A stretch of 7,864 nt of DNA from an uncultured Altererythrobacter sp. (GCA_946885545.1 CAMPGP010000091.1:1-7864), one strand, 5' to 3'. Positions 1 to 6,340 are shown, counted from the stretch's first letter. Notes: generated by a model not told the origin, from the sequence alone. A program made the numbers and translations.

Positions 1-64
1 TCTCTCCCATTGCTTTAGGTTTGAAATATTTTCCCAGGCAGCGCAATGGTCCGGGTCGGCAAGG
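1..64. other. Intergenic, locally AT-rich stretch at the window edge
   Basis: This is non-coding sequence after the nucleotidyltransferase stop. Positions 13 to 35 are strikingly AT-rich against the surrounding GC-rich DNA and include the perfect palindrome AAATATTT at 24-31. On the minus strand an ATG at 10-8, followed by GGAGAGA, could open the next gene, but only three codons are visible and no convincing Shine-Dalgarno precedes it. The AT-rich block could be a promoter or leader for whatever lies past the edge. I could not fit a well-spaced -35/-10 pair, so no promoter is called. Confidence 0.4.
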
Positions 65-1183
65 TTACCGCGCGAGGCCGACCTTGCGGCGCACTCGCGC
101 GAAGATCGCTCCCGCCACACCGCGTTCCGCCTCTTCGATGCCGACGAAGGTCCGGCGCAGCAACTCGCGTCGATAAACCGCATCGGGACGAAGCAGAAAC
201 CGTCCGTAGGCAATCGAAAGACCGGCGCGCACGTCGCCGGGTCCGTAGCGATCGCGCACGTCGATCGGATCGTTCAGTGCGCGCAGCATCGTCCGCAACA
301 GGGCGGCATTGCATTGCGAGGGATCGAAACAGGTCGGCAGGGGCGTGTCGAAGCAGATTCGTGACAACTCCAGGCTGGTATGGAAGGCGCGCGCGCAGCC
401 CAAATCTCCGGCCATGCGCGACGCCTCGGCGATCTCGGCCGAGGGCATCGCACGCAGTGCGCGATCGATGTCTGCGATCCATTTGAGCCGGAACCACAGG
501 TGCCGGGATCCGTGGCATGCTAGGTGCACCAGCAAGGCAGGGCGCGCGAGCGTAGGAAGTGAGCCTCCGGCGACCTCGAGCGGCACGACGTGCGAGGCGA
601 GGGCATCGGTGGGCCAGTGCGGGAACTGCCGGTTGCGGGAAAGCCGCCAATGCAGCTCGATCCGGATTCTGTCGCCACGCCGGGTGAACGCGATGTCCGG
701 CGCGGCGGCACGCTGCGCCGCGTTCGGTACGCCTTGAAACGCTCGCGCGGGTCCCCATCGATGGTATCCGAGCGCCTCCACCGCGTCGATAGCCGGGCCG
801 AGATCGCACTCGGCGACGAGCACGTCGAGGTCGACGGCGTTGCGATCGGCGGGCGTGGCATAGTAGCGCTCGGCGACGCTCGCTCCCTTGAGCACGACGA
901 ACCAGACGTCCGCATCGAGCAGTGCCTTCGCTAGCTCCATCAGTGCCAGGCGGTTGCGCCGCTCCTGCGCCTGATTGGCCAAGCGCCGCCGTGCCAGGTC
1001 GGCTGCTATCGCCTGCACCGGCAGTTCCACGCGCGAGCAGCTTGCCGCCAGCAGCGCAGTCACCCGGTGCCGGTCGGCGAGCGAGAGAAGCGCGGGCCAC
1101 TCCCCTGCGGACAGATCGGGCGCCTTGCTCTCCGCTCCCACCGCGCGCGCCAGGGTGGCAAGGAGGGGCGGGAGCGAAGGCAT
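65..1183 (-). CDS. Nucleotidyltransferase family protein (PF14907-like)
   Basis: A 372-residue protein resembling the uncharacterised nucleotidyltransferase family PF14907 (NTP_transf_5). Family landmarks are in order: an N-terminal helical region, LKG at 98-100 in the nucleotide-binding position, the two-acidic motif DLDVLV (D118, D120) preceded by R114, and ELHW (E176 as likely third acidic ligand). A C-terminal helical part follows with H220, H224, H228 and KWIADID at 234-240. Members presumably transfer a nucleotide to a small molecule or peptide, but the substrate is not established for most. The ATG at 1183 is chosen because GGTGAGG sits 8 nt upstream, inside the last codons of the ABC transporter gene, whose stop lies 2 nt before this start. 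The two are therefore almost certainly co-translated. Much longer readings into the transporter gene are shadows. The protein is cytoplasmic, with no signal peptide or membrane segment. Family call is fairly sure; function is open. Confidence 0.85.
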   Translation of the reverse strand: MPSLPPLLATLARAVGAESKAPDLSAGEWPALLSLADRHRVTALLAASCSRVELPVQAIAADLARRRLANQAQERRNRLALMELAKALLDADVWFVVLKGASVAERYYATPADRNAVDLDVLVAECDLGPAIDAVEALGYHRWGPARAFQGVPNAAQRAAAPDIAFTRRGDRIRIELHWRLSRNRQFPHWPTDALASHVVPLEVAGGSLPTLARPALLVHLACHGSRHLWFRLKWIADIDRALRAMPSAEIAEASRMAGDLGCARAFHTSLELSRICFDTPLPTCFDPSQCNAALLRTMLRALNDPIDVRDRYGPGDVRAGLSIAYGRFLLRPDAVYRRELLRRTFVGIEEAERGVAGAIFARVRRKVGLAR

Positions 1184-1185
1184 GG

Positions 1186-2880
1186 TCACAGCCTCACCAC
1201 GCGATCGGCGAAGCTCAGCGCCTCGCGCCGATGGGTGACGAGCAGCAGCGAGAACCGGTCTCGCATATCGCACAACCGCTGCAGGATGAGCGCCTCGAGG
1301 TCGCGATCGAGCGCGTTGGTCGCTTCGTCGAGGATCATGAAGCGCGGCTCCCGGAGTAGCGCGCGCGCGAGGCAGATGCGCTGGCGTTCGCCGCCCGACA
1401 ACGATGCCCCCCGCTCGCCGGCCCGCGCATCGAGGCCCTGGGGCAGAGCGGAAACCAGCGCGGCGATTTCGGCCCGGTCGAGCGCGGCCCACATTGCTTC
1501 CTCGCTGGCGCCGGGCGCGCACCACAAGAGGTTTTCGCGCAGCGAGGCGTCGAACAGGAACGGGTCCTGCGGCAGGTAGGAGAGGCCGCTGCGCCACGCT
1601 TGCCAATCCCGCTCGCCAGCGATCCGGCGGCCATCTACGGCGATTTCGCCGCTTTCGGGCGCGTAGAGCCCGGCGGCTATGTCCAGCAACGTGGTTTTGC
1701 CGGTGCCCGAAGGCGCATCGAGCGCCACAACTTCGCCGCTCGCGACCTCGAGCGAGAACTTGTCGAGCAGCGCCGAGGCCTGCCCCGGATGGCGAAAGGT
1801 CACCGCGTGCATGCGCAGACTGGCGGGGCCGCTATCGGCGCGGGGAGCGGCGTCGCTCGCCGGTGCCGCGCGCGCCTCGGCGATCAGCGACGCTTCCGTC
1901 GCGCAAACCGAGCGGAACGCGGGCAGCATGTTGGCGGCGTACTGGCTGGTCTGCATGATCGAGATGATCGGCGGCACGATCCGCGCCATCACCACGAGCG
2001 TGAGCAGAAGCACCGCAAGCTGGGTTTCGAATGCCAGCAGGCCGAGCAGGAGCGTGGCGGCGATGACGGTGCCGCCGACAAGCTGGAACACGGCACGCGC
2101 TGCGGATTGCGATCTGCGGTGCGCCATCTGCTGCTCGCGCGTTTCGGCGATCGCCCGTTCGAAATGCCGGGTGAAGCGCGGCTGCGCATCGTGCAGGCGG
2201 GCGAGCTTCTGGCTTGCGAGGAAATCCCCGAGCACGCCGTGGATGCGCCTTCCCGCGCGGGTGAGGTTGCCGCCCAGCAATCCCGCGCGCCGCACGAGCG
2301 GCAGCGCGAAGAGCGCGGCGAGCGCGATCAGCCCCACCACGACCAGCATCAGCATCGGCGCCAGCGAGGCGAGGATCGCAAGCTGGACCACGATCAGCGC
2401 CGCGCTGACCGTCGAGCCGAGCAGCTGATCGGTCCCGCCGCCGAGCCGCGCGACGTCGTTGGTGATCGCGTGCTCGAGATCGGTCCGGCGTAGCGAAGAA
2501 ACGCTCGTCCAGGGCGCCGCGCCAACCGCTCTGAACAGTCGGCTGCGCCAGTGATCGACGAAATCCACACCGAGCTGTGCGAGGTAGATTTCACGCCGCC
2601 AGACGATTAGGTTGCGCAGTGCCAGGATCGCCACGAACGCGCCTGTCAGCCCCAGTGCACGCTCGACTGTGGTGTCGAGGCCGATCCGGGCGAGGGCTTC
2701 CAGAACGCTGCGTGCCGGTCCGCTATCGGCTTCGCCGGTGAACAGGGCTGCAAAGGGCAGTATCGCGAGGATGCCGAATCCCTCGACCACGACTGCCGCG
2801 ACAACCAGCGCGGCGCCGTGCCACAGCCGCTTTCCTGCGAAACGCCGGATAGATCCGATGTATTCGGCCAGTTCCCCCAT
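1186..2880 (-). CDS. ABC transporter, fused permease and ATPase (exporter half-transporter)
   Basis: A 564-residue type IV ABC exporter half-molecule that probably works as a homodimer in the inner membrane. The membrane domain (about 1-320) has hydrophobic segments near 21-47, 77-94, 157-174, 175-196, 264-283 and 285-303. The ATPase domain (about 350-564) shows Walker A APSGTGKTT (K395), Q-loop Q438 in LPQDPF, signature LSGGERQR (494-501), Walker B FMILDE (D518, E519), D-loop NALD and switch H550. All catalytic residues are present; the first Walker A glycine is Ala389. The chain ends soon after the H-loop, giving a short tail. There is no N-terminal C39 peptidase domain, so any peptide cargo would arrive already processed. 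The ATG at 2880 is the only sensible start: it has no Shine-Dalgarno and sits in a GC hairpin. It lies 56 nt after fahA and 2 nt before the nucleotidyltransferase gene. Cargo is unknown; a modified peptide is a guess from the partner gene. Confidence 0.9.
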   Translation of the reverse strand: MGELAEYIGSIRRFAGKRLWHGAALVVAAVVVEGFGILAILPFAALFTGEADSGPARSVLEALARIGLDTTVERALGLTGAFVAILALRNLIVWRREIYLAQLGVDFVDHWRSRLFRAVGAAPWTSVSSLRRTDLEHAITNDVARLGGGTDQLLGSTVSAALIVVQLAILASLAPMLMLVVVGLIALAALFALPLVRRAGLLGGNLTRAGRRIHGVLGDFLASQKLARLHDAQPRFTRHFERAIAETREQQMAHRRSQSAARAVFQLVGGTVIAATLLLGLLAFETQLAVLLLTLVVMARIVPPIISIMQTSQYAANMLPAFRSVCATEASLIAEARAAPASDAAPRADSGPASLRMHAVTFRHPGQASALLDKFSLEVASGEVVALDAPSGTGKTTLLDIAAGLYAPESGEIAVDGRRIAGERDWQAWRSGLSYLPQDPFLFDASLRENLLWCAPGASEEAMWAALDRAEIAALVSALPQGLDARAGERGASLSGGERQRICLARALLREPRFMILDEATNALDRDLEALILQRLCDMRDRFSLLLVTHRREALSFADRVVRL

Positions 2881-2891
2881 CGATCGGGGGA
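2873..2891 (-). promoter_or_regulatory. GC hairpin enclosing the ABC transporter start codon
   Basis: On the minus strand TCCCCC (2891-2886) can pair with GGGGGA (2878-2873). This leaves the loop GATCGAT, so the A and U of the AUG lie in the loop and its G forms the first stem pair. No Shine-Dalgarno precedes the codon. The arrangement could limit independent initiation and make translation depend on ribosomes arriving from fahA. The pairing is seen directly; the regulatory role is inference. Confidence 0.35.
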
Positions 2892-2906
2892 GTGCCAGAT
2901 CGCGCC

Positions 2907-2923
2907 GGGCGCAACAAGCGCCC
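2907..2923. other. Short hairpin between fahA and the ABC transporter gene
   Basis: GGGCGC (2907-2912) and GCGCCC (2918-2923) form a perfect 6-bp stem around AACAA, 14 nt after the fahA stop. There is no T-tract on either strand, so it does not look like an efficient intrinsic terminator. It may attenuate or stabilise the message between the catabolic and transporter genes, or be chance in GC-rich DNA. Confidence 0.3.
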
Positions 2924-2936
2924 CGCGCATCCCGGG

Positions 2937-3947
2937 TCAGGCCTGGACGACCTGCTGCTCGATCTTGCCGAAGATCGAGTGGCCCGCTTCGTCCTCCATC
3001 CAGATCGCGACGCGGTCGCCGGGAGCCATGAAACGCGTCTTGGCCTCGCCGCCCGCGATCGTCTCGATCATGCGGATTTCGGCGATGCACGAATAGCCCG
3101 CGCCGCCTTCCGCCACCGGCTTGCCTGGATCGCCGCCGGGTCCCTGATTGGAGATAGTGCCCGAGCCGATGATCGCGCCCGCGCCCAGATTGCGCGTCTT
3201 TGCCGCGTGCGCGACGAGATCCGCGAGGCTGAAGGTCGCGTCCTGCCCGACTTCGGCTCTTCCGAACGGTTCGCCGTTGTAGTCGACCATCAGCGGGCGG
3301 TGGATCACATTGCCCTGCCACGCGTCGCCGAGTTCGTCGGGCGTGACCGCGACCGGGCTGAATGCGGTCGCGGGCTTGGACTGGAAGAAGCCGAAGCCCT
3401 TGGCGAGCTCGCCAGGGATCAGGCCGCGCAGGCTCACGTCGTTGACCAGCATGAGCAGCTTGATGTGTCCGGCGGCTTCCTCGGGTGTGACGCCCATCGG
3501 CACGTCGTCGACCACGCAGGCGATCTCGCCTTCCATGTCGCAGCCCCAGGCGGTGTCCTTCAGCGGAATGTCGGCACGCGGGGGCAGGAAGTCATCGGAG
3601 CCGCCCTGATACATCAGCGGGTCGTGATAGAAGCTCTCGGGCACCTCGGCGCCGCGCGCCTTGCGCACCAGTTCGACGTGGTTGATGTACGCGCTGCCGT
3701 CGGCCCACTGGTAGGCGCGCGGCAGCGGCGAATGCGCTTCGCGCTCGTGGAAGCGCTCGCACGGCACCGCCTCGTGCTCGACGTCGCGGTAGAGCACTTC
3801 GAGCTGGGGCGCGACCTCGGCCCAGTTGTCGAGCGCGTGCTGCATCGTCGGCGCGATGTTGTCGGCGGCGCAATAGCGCGTGATGTCCTTCGAGACGACG
3901 ACCAGCTTGCCGTCGCGGGTTCCGTCGTTGAGCGTGGCGAGCTTCAT
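2937..3947 (-). CDS. fahA: Fumarylacetoacetate hydrolase family protein (fumarylacetoacetase)
   Basis: A 336-residue cytoplasmic hydrolase of the FAH fold, matching the roughly 330-residue bacterial fumarylacetoacetase type. That enzyme cleaves fumarylacetoacetate to fumarate and acetoacetate, the last step of tyrosine/homogentisate breakdown. Characteristic stretches are PLPRAYQWADGSAYINHVEL (75-94), DPLMYQGGSDDF (109-120), DMEGEI (137-142), LMLVNDVSLR (165-174) and KGFGFFQSKPATAFSP (183-198). E139, E141 and D170, with probably D109, are the likely Mg/Ca ligands by analogy with animal FAH. The active-site histidine of the animal enzyme has no obvious counterpart at that position, as I recall for this bacterial type. 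The ATG at 3947 is preceded by AGAAGGA with a 7-nt gap, inside the last codons of maiA, which stops 3 nt upstream. That linkage supports fumarylacetoacetase over other FAH-fold activities; fumarylpyruvate hydrolase in a gentisate route is the main alternative. Confidence 0.9.
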   Translation of the reverse strand: MKLATLNDGTRDGKLVVVSKDITRYCAADNIAPTMQHALDNWAEVAPQLEVLYRDVEHEAVPCERFHEREAHSPLPRAYQWADGSAYINHVELVRKARGAEVPESFYHDPLMYQGGSDDFLPPRADIPLKDTAWGCDMEGEIACVVDDVPMGVTPEEAAGHIKLLMLVNDVSLRGLIPGELAKGFGFFQSKPATAFSPVAVTPDELGDAWQGNVIHRPLMVDYNGEPFGRAEVGQDATFSLADLVAHAAKTRNLGAGAIIGSGTISNQGPGGDPGKPVAEGGAGYSCIAEIRMIETIAGGEAKTRFMAPGDRVAIWMEDEAGHSIFGKIEQQVVQA

Positions 3948-3950
3948 GGG

Positions 3951-4592
3951 TCAGTCCTTCTCGGGATTGTCGGGTTGATTGTCGGGATGGGCGCGCCGGA
4001 ATTCGTCCAGCGCGAGGCAGGCCGCTTCGATCCGCTCGATATGCGGCATCGCACCGAAATCGAACGCGAAGCGGCGCGCATTGTAGACTTGTGGCAGCAG
4101 CACGACCTCGAACAGGCCGGGCGCTCCCATCAGGAAATCGTTGGTGCCGAGCTGCGCCAGCCGCGCCTCGACCGGCGCCAGCGTCTTGGCCAGCCAGTGG
4201 CGATACCAGGTGTCGATCTCGTCCTGCGAATGGCCAAGCGGATCCTTGAGGTACTTGAGCACGGGCAGGTTCAGCGGCGCGTGGAGCTCGGTCGCGATTG
4301 CATAGGCGAGTTCGCGCACGGTGAAGCGATCTTCGATATCCGACGGCAGCAGCGGGTGCTCGGGATACGCCTCGTCGAGCCATTCGAGAATGGCCATCGA
4401 CTGCGCCCGATCGCGCCCGTCGGTGTCCAGCATCGGCACGCCCGCGAACGGGTTGCGCGCGGTGAAGGCTTCGCCGCGCTGCTCCGATTTCAGCAGGTTG
4501 ACCGGCTCGATATCGTAATCCAGCCGCTTGAGATTGAGCGCGATTCTAAGGCGATAGCTCGTGGAGCTGCGATAGTATCCGAACAGCTTCAT
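3951..4592 (-). CDS. maiA: Maleylacetoacetate isomerase (zeta-class GST)
   Basis: A 213-residue glutathione-dependent isomerase, normal for the zeta GST family, converting maleylacetoacetate to fumarylacetoacetate, the substrate of the next gene's product. The thioredoxin-like N-terminal domain (1-82) has YYRSSTSYRLRIALNLK, where SSTSYR (9-14) is the family's SSCSxR-type glutathione-activating motif with Thr11 in the Cys position. It also has NPFAGVPML (47-55, cis-Pro53) and QSMAIL (64-69) for glutathione binding. The helical C-terminal domain carries RHWL and APGLFEVVLLPQVYNARRF. The ATG at 4592 shares its A with the TGA of gcdH (TGATG), and only a weak, distant purine stretch precedes it, so translation is probably coupled to gcdH. 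The C-terminus contains a duplicated PDN unit. Maleylpyruvate isomerase is a possible alternative activity, but the fahA neighbour favours the homogentisate route. Confidence 0.93.
   Translation of the reverse strand: MKLFGYYRSSTSYRLRIALNLKRLDYDIEPVNLLKSEQRGEAFTARNPFAGVPMLDTDGRDRAQSMAILEWLDEAYPEHPLLPSDIEDRFTVRELAYAIATELHAPLNLPVLKYLKDPLGHSQDEIDTWYRHWLAKTLAPVEARLAQLGTNDFLMGAPGLFEVVLLPQVYNARRFAFDFGAMPHIERIEAACLALDEFRRAHPDNQPDNPEKD
3965..3988. repeat. 12-bp near-tandem duplication at the end of maiA
   Basis: GATTGTCGGGTT (3965-3976) is followed directly by GATTGTCGGGAT (3977-3988), matching at 11 of 12 positions. It is in frame and encodes the repeated PDNQ/PDNP tail of MaiA (residues 203-210). 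It looks like a slipped-strand duplication in a surface-exposed C-terminal tail and is unlikely to affect catalysis. Confidence 0.6.
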
Positions 4593-5773
4593 CAGAACGC
4601 CGGAATCCCCGTGATCGCGCGGCCCAGAATCAGCGCATGGACGTCGTGCGTGCCCTCGTAGGTGTTGACCGTTTCGAGGTTCACCATGTGGCGGATCACT
4701 TGGTATTCGCCAGAAATGCCATTGCCGCCGTGCATGTCGCGGCTCTTGCGCGCGATATCGAGCGCCTTGCCGACGTTGTTGCGCTTGACGATCGAGATCA
4801 TCTCCGGGGCGAACTTGCCTTCGTCCATCAGCCGCCCGACGCGCAGCGAGGACTGGAGGCCGAGCGCGATCTCGCTCATCATGTCGGCAAGTTTCAGCTG
4901 GTAGAGCTGCTTGCCCGCGAGCGGCCCGAACTGGTCGCGGTCGAGGCCGTACTGGCGCGCGGCGTGGAAGCAGAATTCGGCCGCGCCCATGCTGCCCCAC
5001 GAAATGCCGTAGCGCGCGCGGTTGAGGCACCCGAACGGTCCCTTGAGGCCCTGCACGTCTGGCAGCAGCGCATCGGCGGGCAGCTTGACCTCGTCCATCA
5101 GGATCATCCCGGTGGTCGAAGCGCGCAGCGAGAGCTTGTTGTCGATCTTGGGCGCCGAGAGCCCCGCCATGCCCTTCTCAAGCACGAAGCCGCGGATCGC
5201 GCCGCCATGCGCCTCGCTCTTGGCCCACACGACGAAGACGTCGGCGAACGGCGAATTGGAAATCCAGGTCTTGCTGCCTGATATCGAATACCCGTCGCCG
5301 TCCTGCTTGGCATAGGTACGCATCGAACCGGGGTCCGACCCGGCGTCGGGCTCGGTCAGGCCGAAGCAGCCGATCAGTTCGCCGCTGGCGAGGCCGGGGA
5401 GATATTTCTTGCGCTGTTCCTCCGAACCGTACGCATGGATCGGATACATAACCAGGCTGGACTGGACCGAGGCCATCGAGCGATAGCCCGAGTCCACGCG
5501 CTCGATCTCGCGCGCGATCAAGCCGTAGGCGACATAGCCCGCGCCCGCTCCACCGTATTCCTCGGGGATTGTCGCGCCGAGCAGACCGGCGCGACCCATG
5601 AGCGGGAAGAGTTCGGGTGCGTCCTTCTCTTCGGCGAAAGCGTCGATGACGCGCGGCTGAAGTTCGCTCTGCGCGAATGCGTGCGCGGCGTCGCGGATCA
5701 TCCGCTCGTCTTCGGTCAACTGCCCATCGAGATCGAACGGGTCTTCCCAGCTGAACGGCGCCATCCCGGCCAT
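4592..5773 (-). CDS. gcdH: Glutaryl-CoA dehydrogenase
   Basis: A 393-residue FAD-dependent acyl-CoA dehydrogenase that oxidises and decarboxylates glutaryl-CoA to crotonyl-CoA, passing electrons to ETF, in lysine, hydroxylysine and tryptophan breakdown. Recognition is strong. The C-terminus [20 protein letters not shown] (346-365), then [20 protein letters not shown] (370-389), closely matches human GCDH, with E373 as the catalytic base. [18 protein letters not shown] (95-112) carries R98, equivalent to the arginine that contacts the glutaryl carboxylate and separates this enzyme from ordinary acyl-CoA dehydrogenases. [12 protein letters not shown] (137-148) and [10 protein letters not shown] (169-178) are the flavin/substrate motifs. 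The ATG at 5773 has AGGAG 5 nt upstream. In-frame alternatives at 5797 (ATG directly abutting a purine run) and 5827 (TTG inside a hairpin) are less likely. It is first in an operon with maiA and fahA, overlapping maiA by 1 nt. The dyad at 5802-5837 in its leader is the visible candidate control site. Confidence 0.95.
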   Translation of the reverse strand: MAGMAPFSWEDPFDLDGQLTEDERMIRDAAHAFAQSELQPRVIDAFAEEKDAPELFPLMGRAGLLGATIPEEYGGAGAGYVAYGLIAREIERVDSGYRSMASVQSSLVMYPIHAYGSEEQRKKYLPGLASGELIGCFGLTEPDAGSDPGSMRTYAKQDGDGYSISGSKTWISNSPFADVFVVWAKSEAHGGAIRGFVLEKGMAGLSAPKIDNKLSLRASTTGMILMDEVKLPADALLPDVQGLKGPFGCLNRARYGISWGSMGAAEFCFHAARQYGLDRDQFGPLAGKQLYQLKLADMMSEIALGLQSSLRVGRLMDEGKFAPEMISIVKRNNVGKALDIARKSRDMHGGNGISGEYQVIRHMVNLETVNTYEGTHDVHALILGRAITGIPAF

Positions 5774-5801
5774 GGTTTCTCCTGTAACTGTTCCCATCCC
5801 C

Positions 5802-5837
5802 TTCGCAGGCTTGTGGGGGTGCGACAAGCCCTGCGAA
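5802..5837. promoter_or_regulatory. Imperfect dyad in the gcdH leader
   Basis: TTCGCAGGCTTGT (5802-5814) and ACAAGCCCTGCGAA (5824-5837) are inverted repeats. They pair along 13 bp with a single bulged base around a 9-nt G-rich loop. The dyad lies 29-64 nt upstream of the gcdH start. Neither strand has a T-tract after it, so it is not a typical terminator. It could be an operator for a dimeric regulator (arms TTCGCAGG / CCTGCGAA) or a leader-RNA hairpin. The symmetry is seen directly; the role is inferred. No well-formed -35/-10 pair was found around it. Confidence 0.5.
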
Positions 5838-5860
5838 ACGGGGGCTGGATCGCCGCCCGC

Positions 5861-5903
5861 AAAACGGAAGAGGCGGGCGCATCTGTCGCGCCCGCCTCTT
5901 CCG
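5861..5903 (-). terminator. Intrinsic terminator after the response regulator gene
   Basis: On the minus strand a perfect 16-bp stem (arms 5903-5888 and 5880-5865, CGGAAGAGGCGGGCGC and its complement) closes a 7-nt loop. TTTT (5864-5861) follows immediately. It starts 36 nt after the response regulator stop and is the textbook arrangement for Rho-independent termination. It separates that gene from the gcdH operon. The plus-strand reading lacks a T-tract. Confidence 0.9.
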
Positions 5904-5939
5904 GAACTAAGCTCCCTACCGCGTCGGTGCGGTCGGCGA

Positions 5940-6302
5940 TCAGTGGCTGGCGAGCGCCTGCTGCACCTTCTCCAGCATGACGTTCGGAGGGCAGGGCTTG
6001 GCGCACGCGATCGCGCTGGGATAGCGGGCGCGAACCTCGTCAGGGCTGAACTGACCCGAGTGGAAGATCACGGGCACGTCCTCGGCCATCAGCGCTTCTG
6101 CGAGCGGGAACGCCTCGCCGTCTTCGAGTTCGACGTCCAGGATCGCCAGATCGGGGCGCAGCTTCTGCACCGCGAGCATCGCTGTCGAAAGCTCCGAATG
6201 GGGACCCTCGACCTCGAAACCGGCTTCCTCGACAGTGTCGCACAGGTCGAAGGCGACGATAAACTCGTCTTCTGCGACCAGGATTCGCGGATGTTTCATC
6301 AT
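5940..6302 (-). CDS. Single-domain response regulator (receiver only)
   Basis: A 120-residue stand-alone receiver domain with no output domain. Phosphorylation-site residues are all present: acidic pair E11/D12, phosphoacceptor D56 in ILDVEL, switch Ser82 in IFHSG and conserved Lys102 in AKP. It should act in the cytoplasm by passing phosphate or binding a partner. The overall pattern ([14 protein letters not shown], then a [12 protein letters not shown] helix-strand) resembles alphaproteobacterial receivers that partner HWE/HisKA_2-type histidine kinases. The segment FHSGQF (80-85) occupies the place of the FATGUY motif of stress-response receivers such as SdrG, in divergent form, and K-P-F is replaced by K-P-C. 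Two ATGs (6302, 6299) are possible; AGGT lies 4 or 7 nt upstream, so 6299 has slightly better spacing. A candidate EcfG-type promoter and a dyad precede it, and a strong terminator follows, suggesting a monocistronic unit. No cognate kinase is in view. Confidence 0.92.
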   Translation of the reverse strand: MMKHPRILVAEDEFIVAFDLCDTVEEAGFEVEGPHSELSTAMLAVQKLRPDLAILDVELEDGEAFPLAEALMAEDVPVIFHSGQFSPDEVRARYPSAIACAKPCPPNVMLEKVQQALASH

Positions 6303-6318
6303 GGCTACCTGTAGGGAT

Positions 6319-6338
6319 TTCGAGTGAACTTGCTCGAA
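6319..6338. promoter_or_regulatory. Dyad TTCGAG-N8-CTCGAA in the response regulator leader
   Basis: Perfect 6-bp inverted arms (6319-6324 and 6333-6338) are separated by 8 nt. They lie between the putative -10 (6341-6344) and the ribosome binding site (6307-6310), so they would overlap the predicted transcription start. This is the usual placement for a repressor operator or a short leader hairpin. The symmetry is seen; the function is inference. Confidence 0.35.
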
Positions 6339-6340
6339 CC

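Noticed and set aside
1184..1606. Upstream in-frame extension of the nucleotidyltransferase into the transporter gene
   Set aside because: It overlaps the conserved ATPase domain in another frame; the ATG at 1183 has a proper Shine-Dalgarno and gives the family-like length.
2907..2923. Intrinsic terminator after fahA
   Set aside because: The stem is only 6 bp and no T-tract follows on the minus strand, so I list it only as a hairpin.
2881..3321. Upstream in-frame extension of the ABC transporter into fahA
   Set aside because: The extra residues are a frame shadow of fahA, and the transporter's normal N-terminus begins at the ATG at 2880.
2892..4661. Long plus-strand open frame (589 codons) opposite fahA and maiA
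   Set aside because: It lies antisense to two well-recognised genes, has the Arg/Val/Ala/His-rich composition of a GC-driven shadow frame, and shows no recognisable domain or ribosome binding site.
5770..5795. GGAAC upstream of gcdH as a second EcfG promoter
   Set aside because: No GTT-type -10 occurs at the required 16-17 nt; the position would fall on the start codon.
5774..5827. Earlier gcdH starts: ATG at 5797 or TTG at 5827
   Set aside because: The 5797 ATG directly abuts its purine run with no spacing and 5827 sits inside the dyad; AGGAG is well placed for the ATG at 5773, which also gives the usual N-terminus.
5861..5903. Bidirectional terminator
   Set aside because: Only the minus strand has the TTTT tract; there is also no plus-strand gene to terminate.
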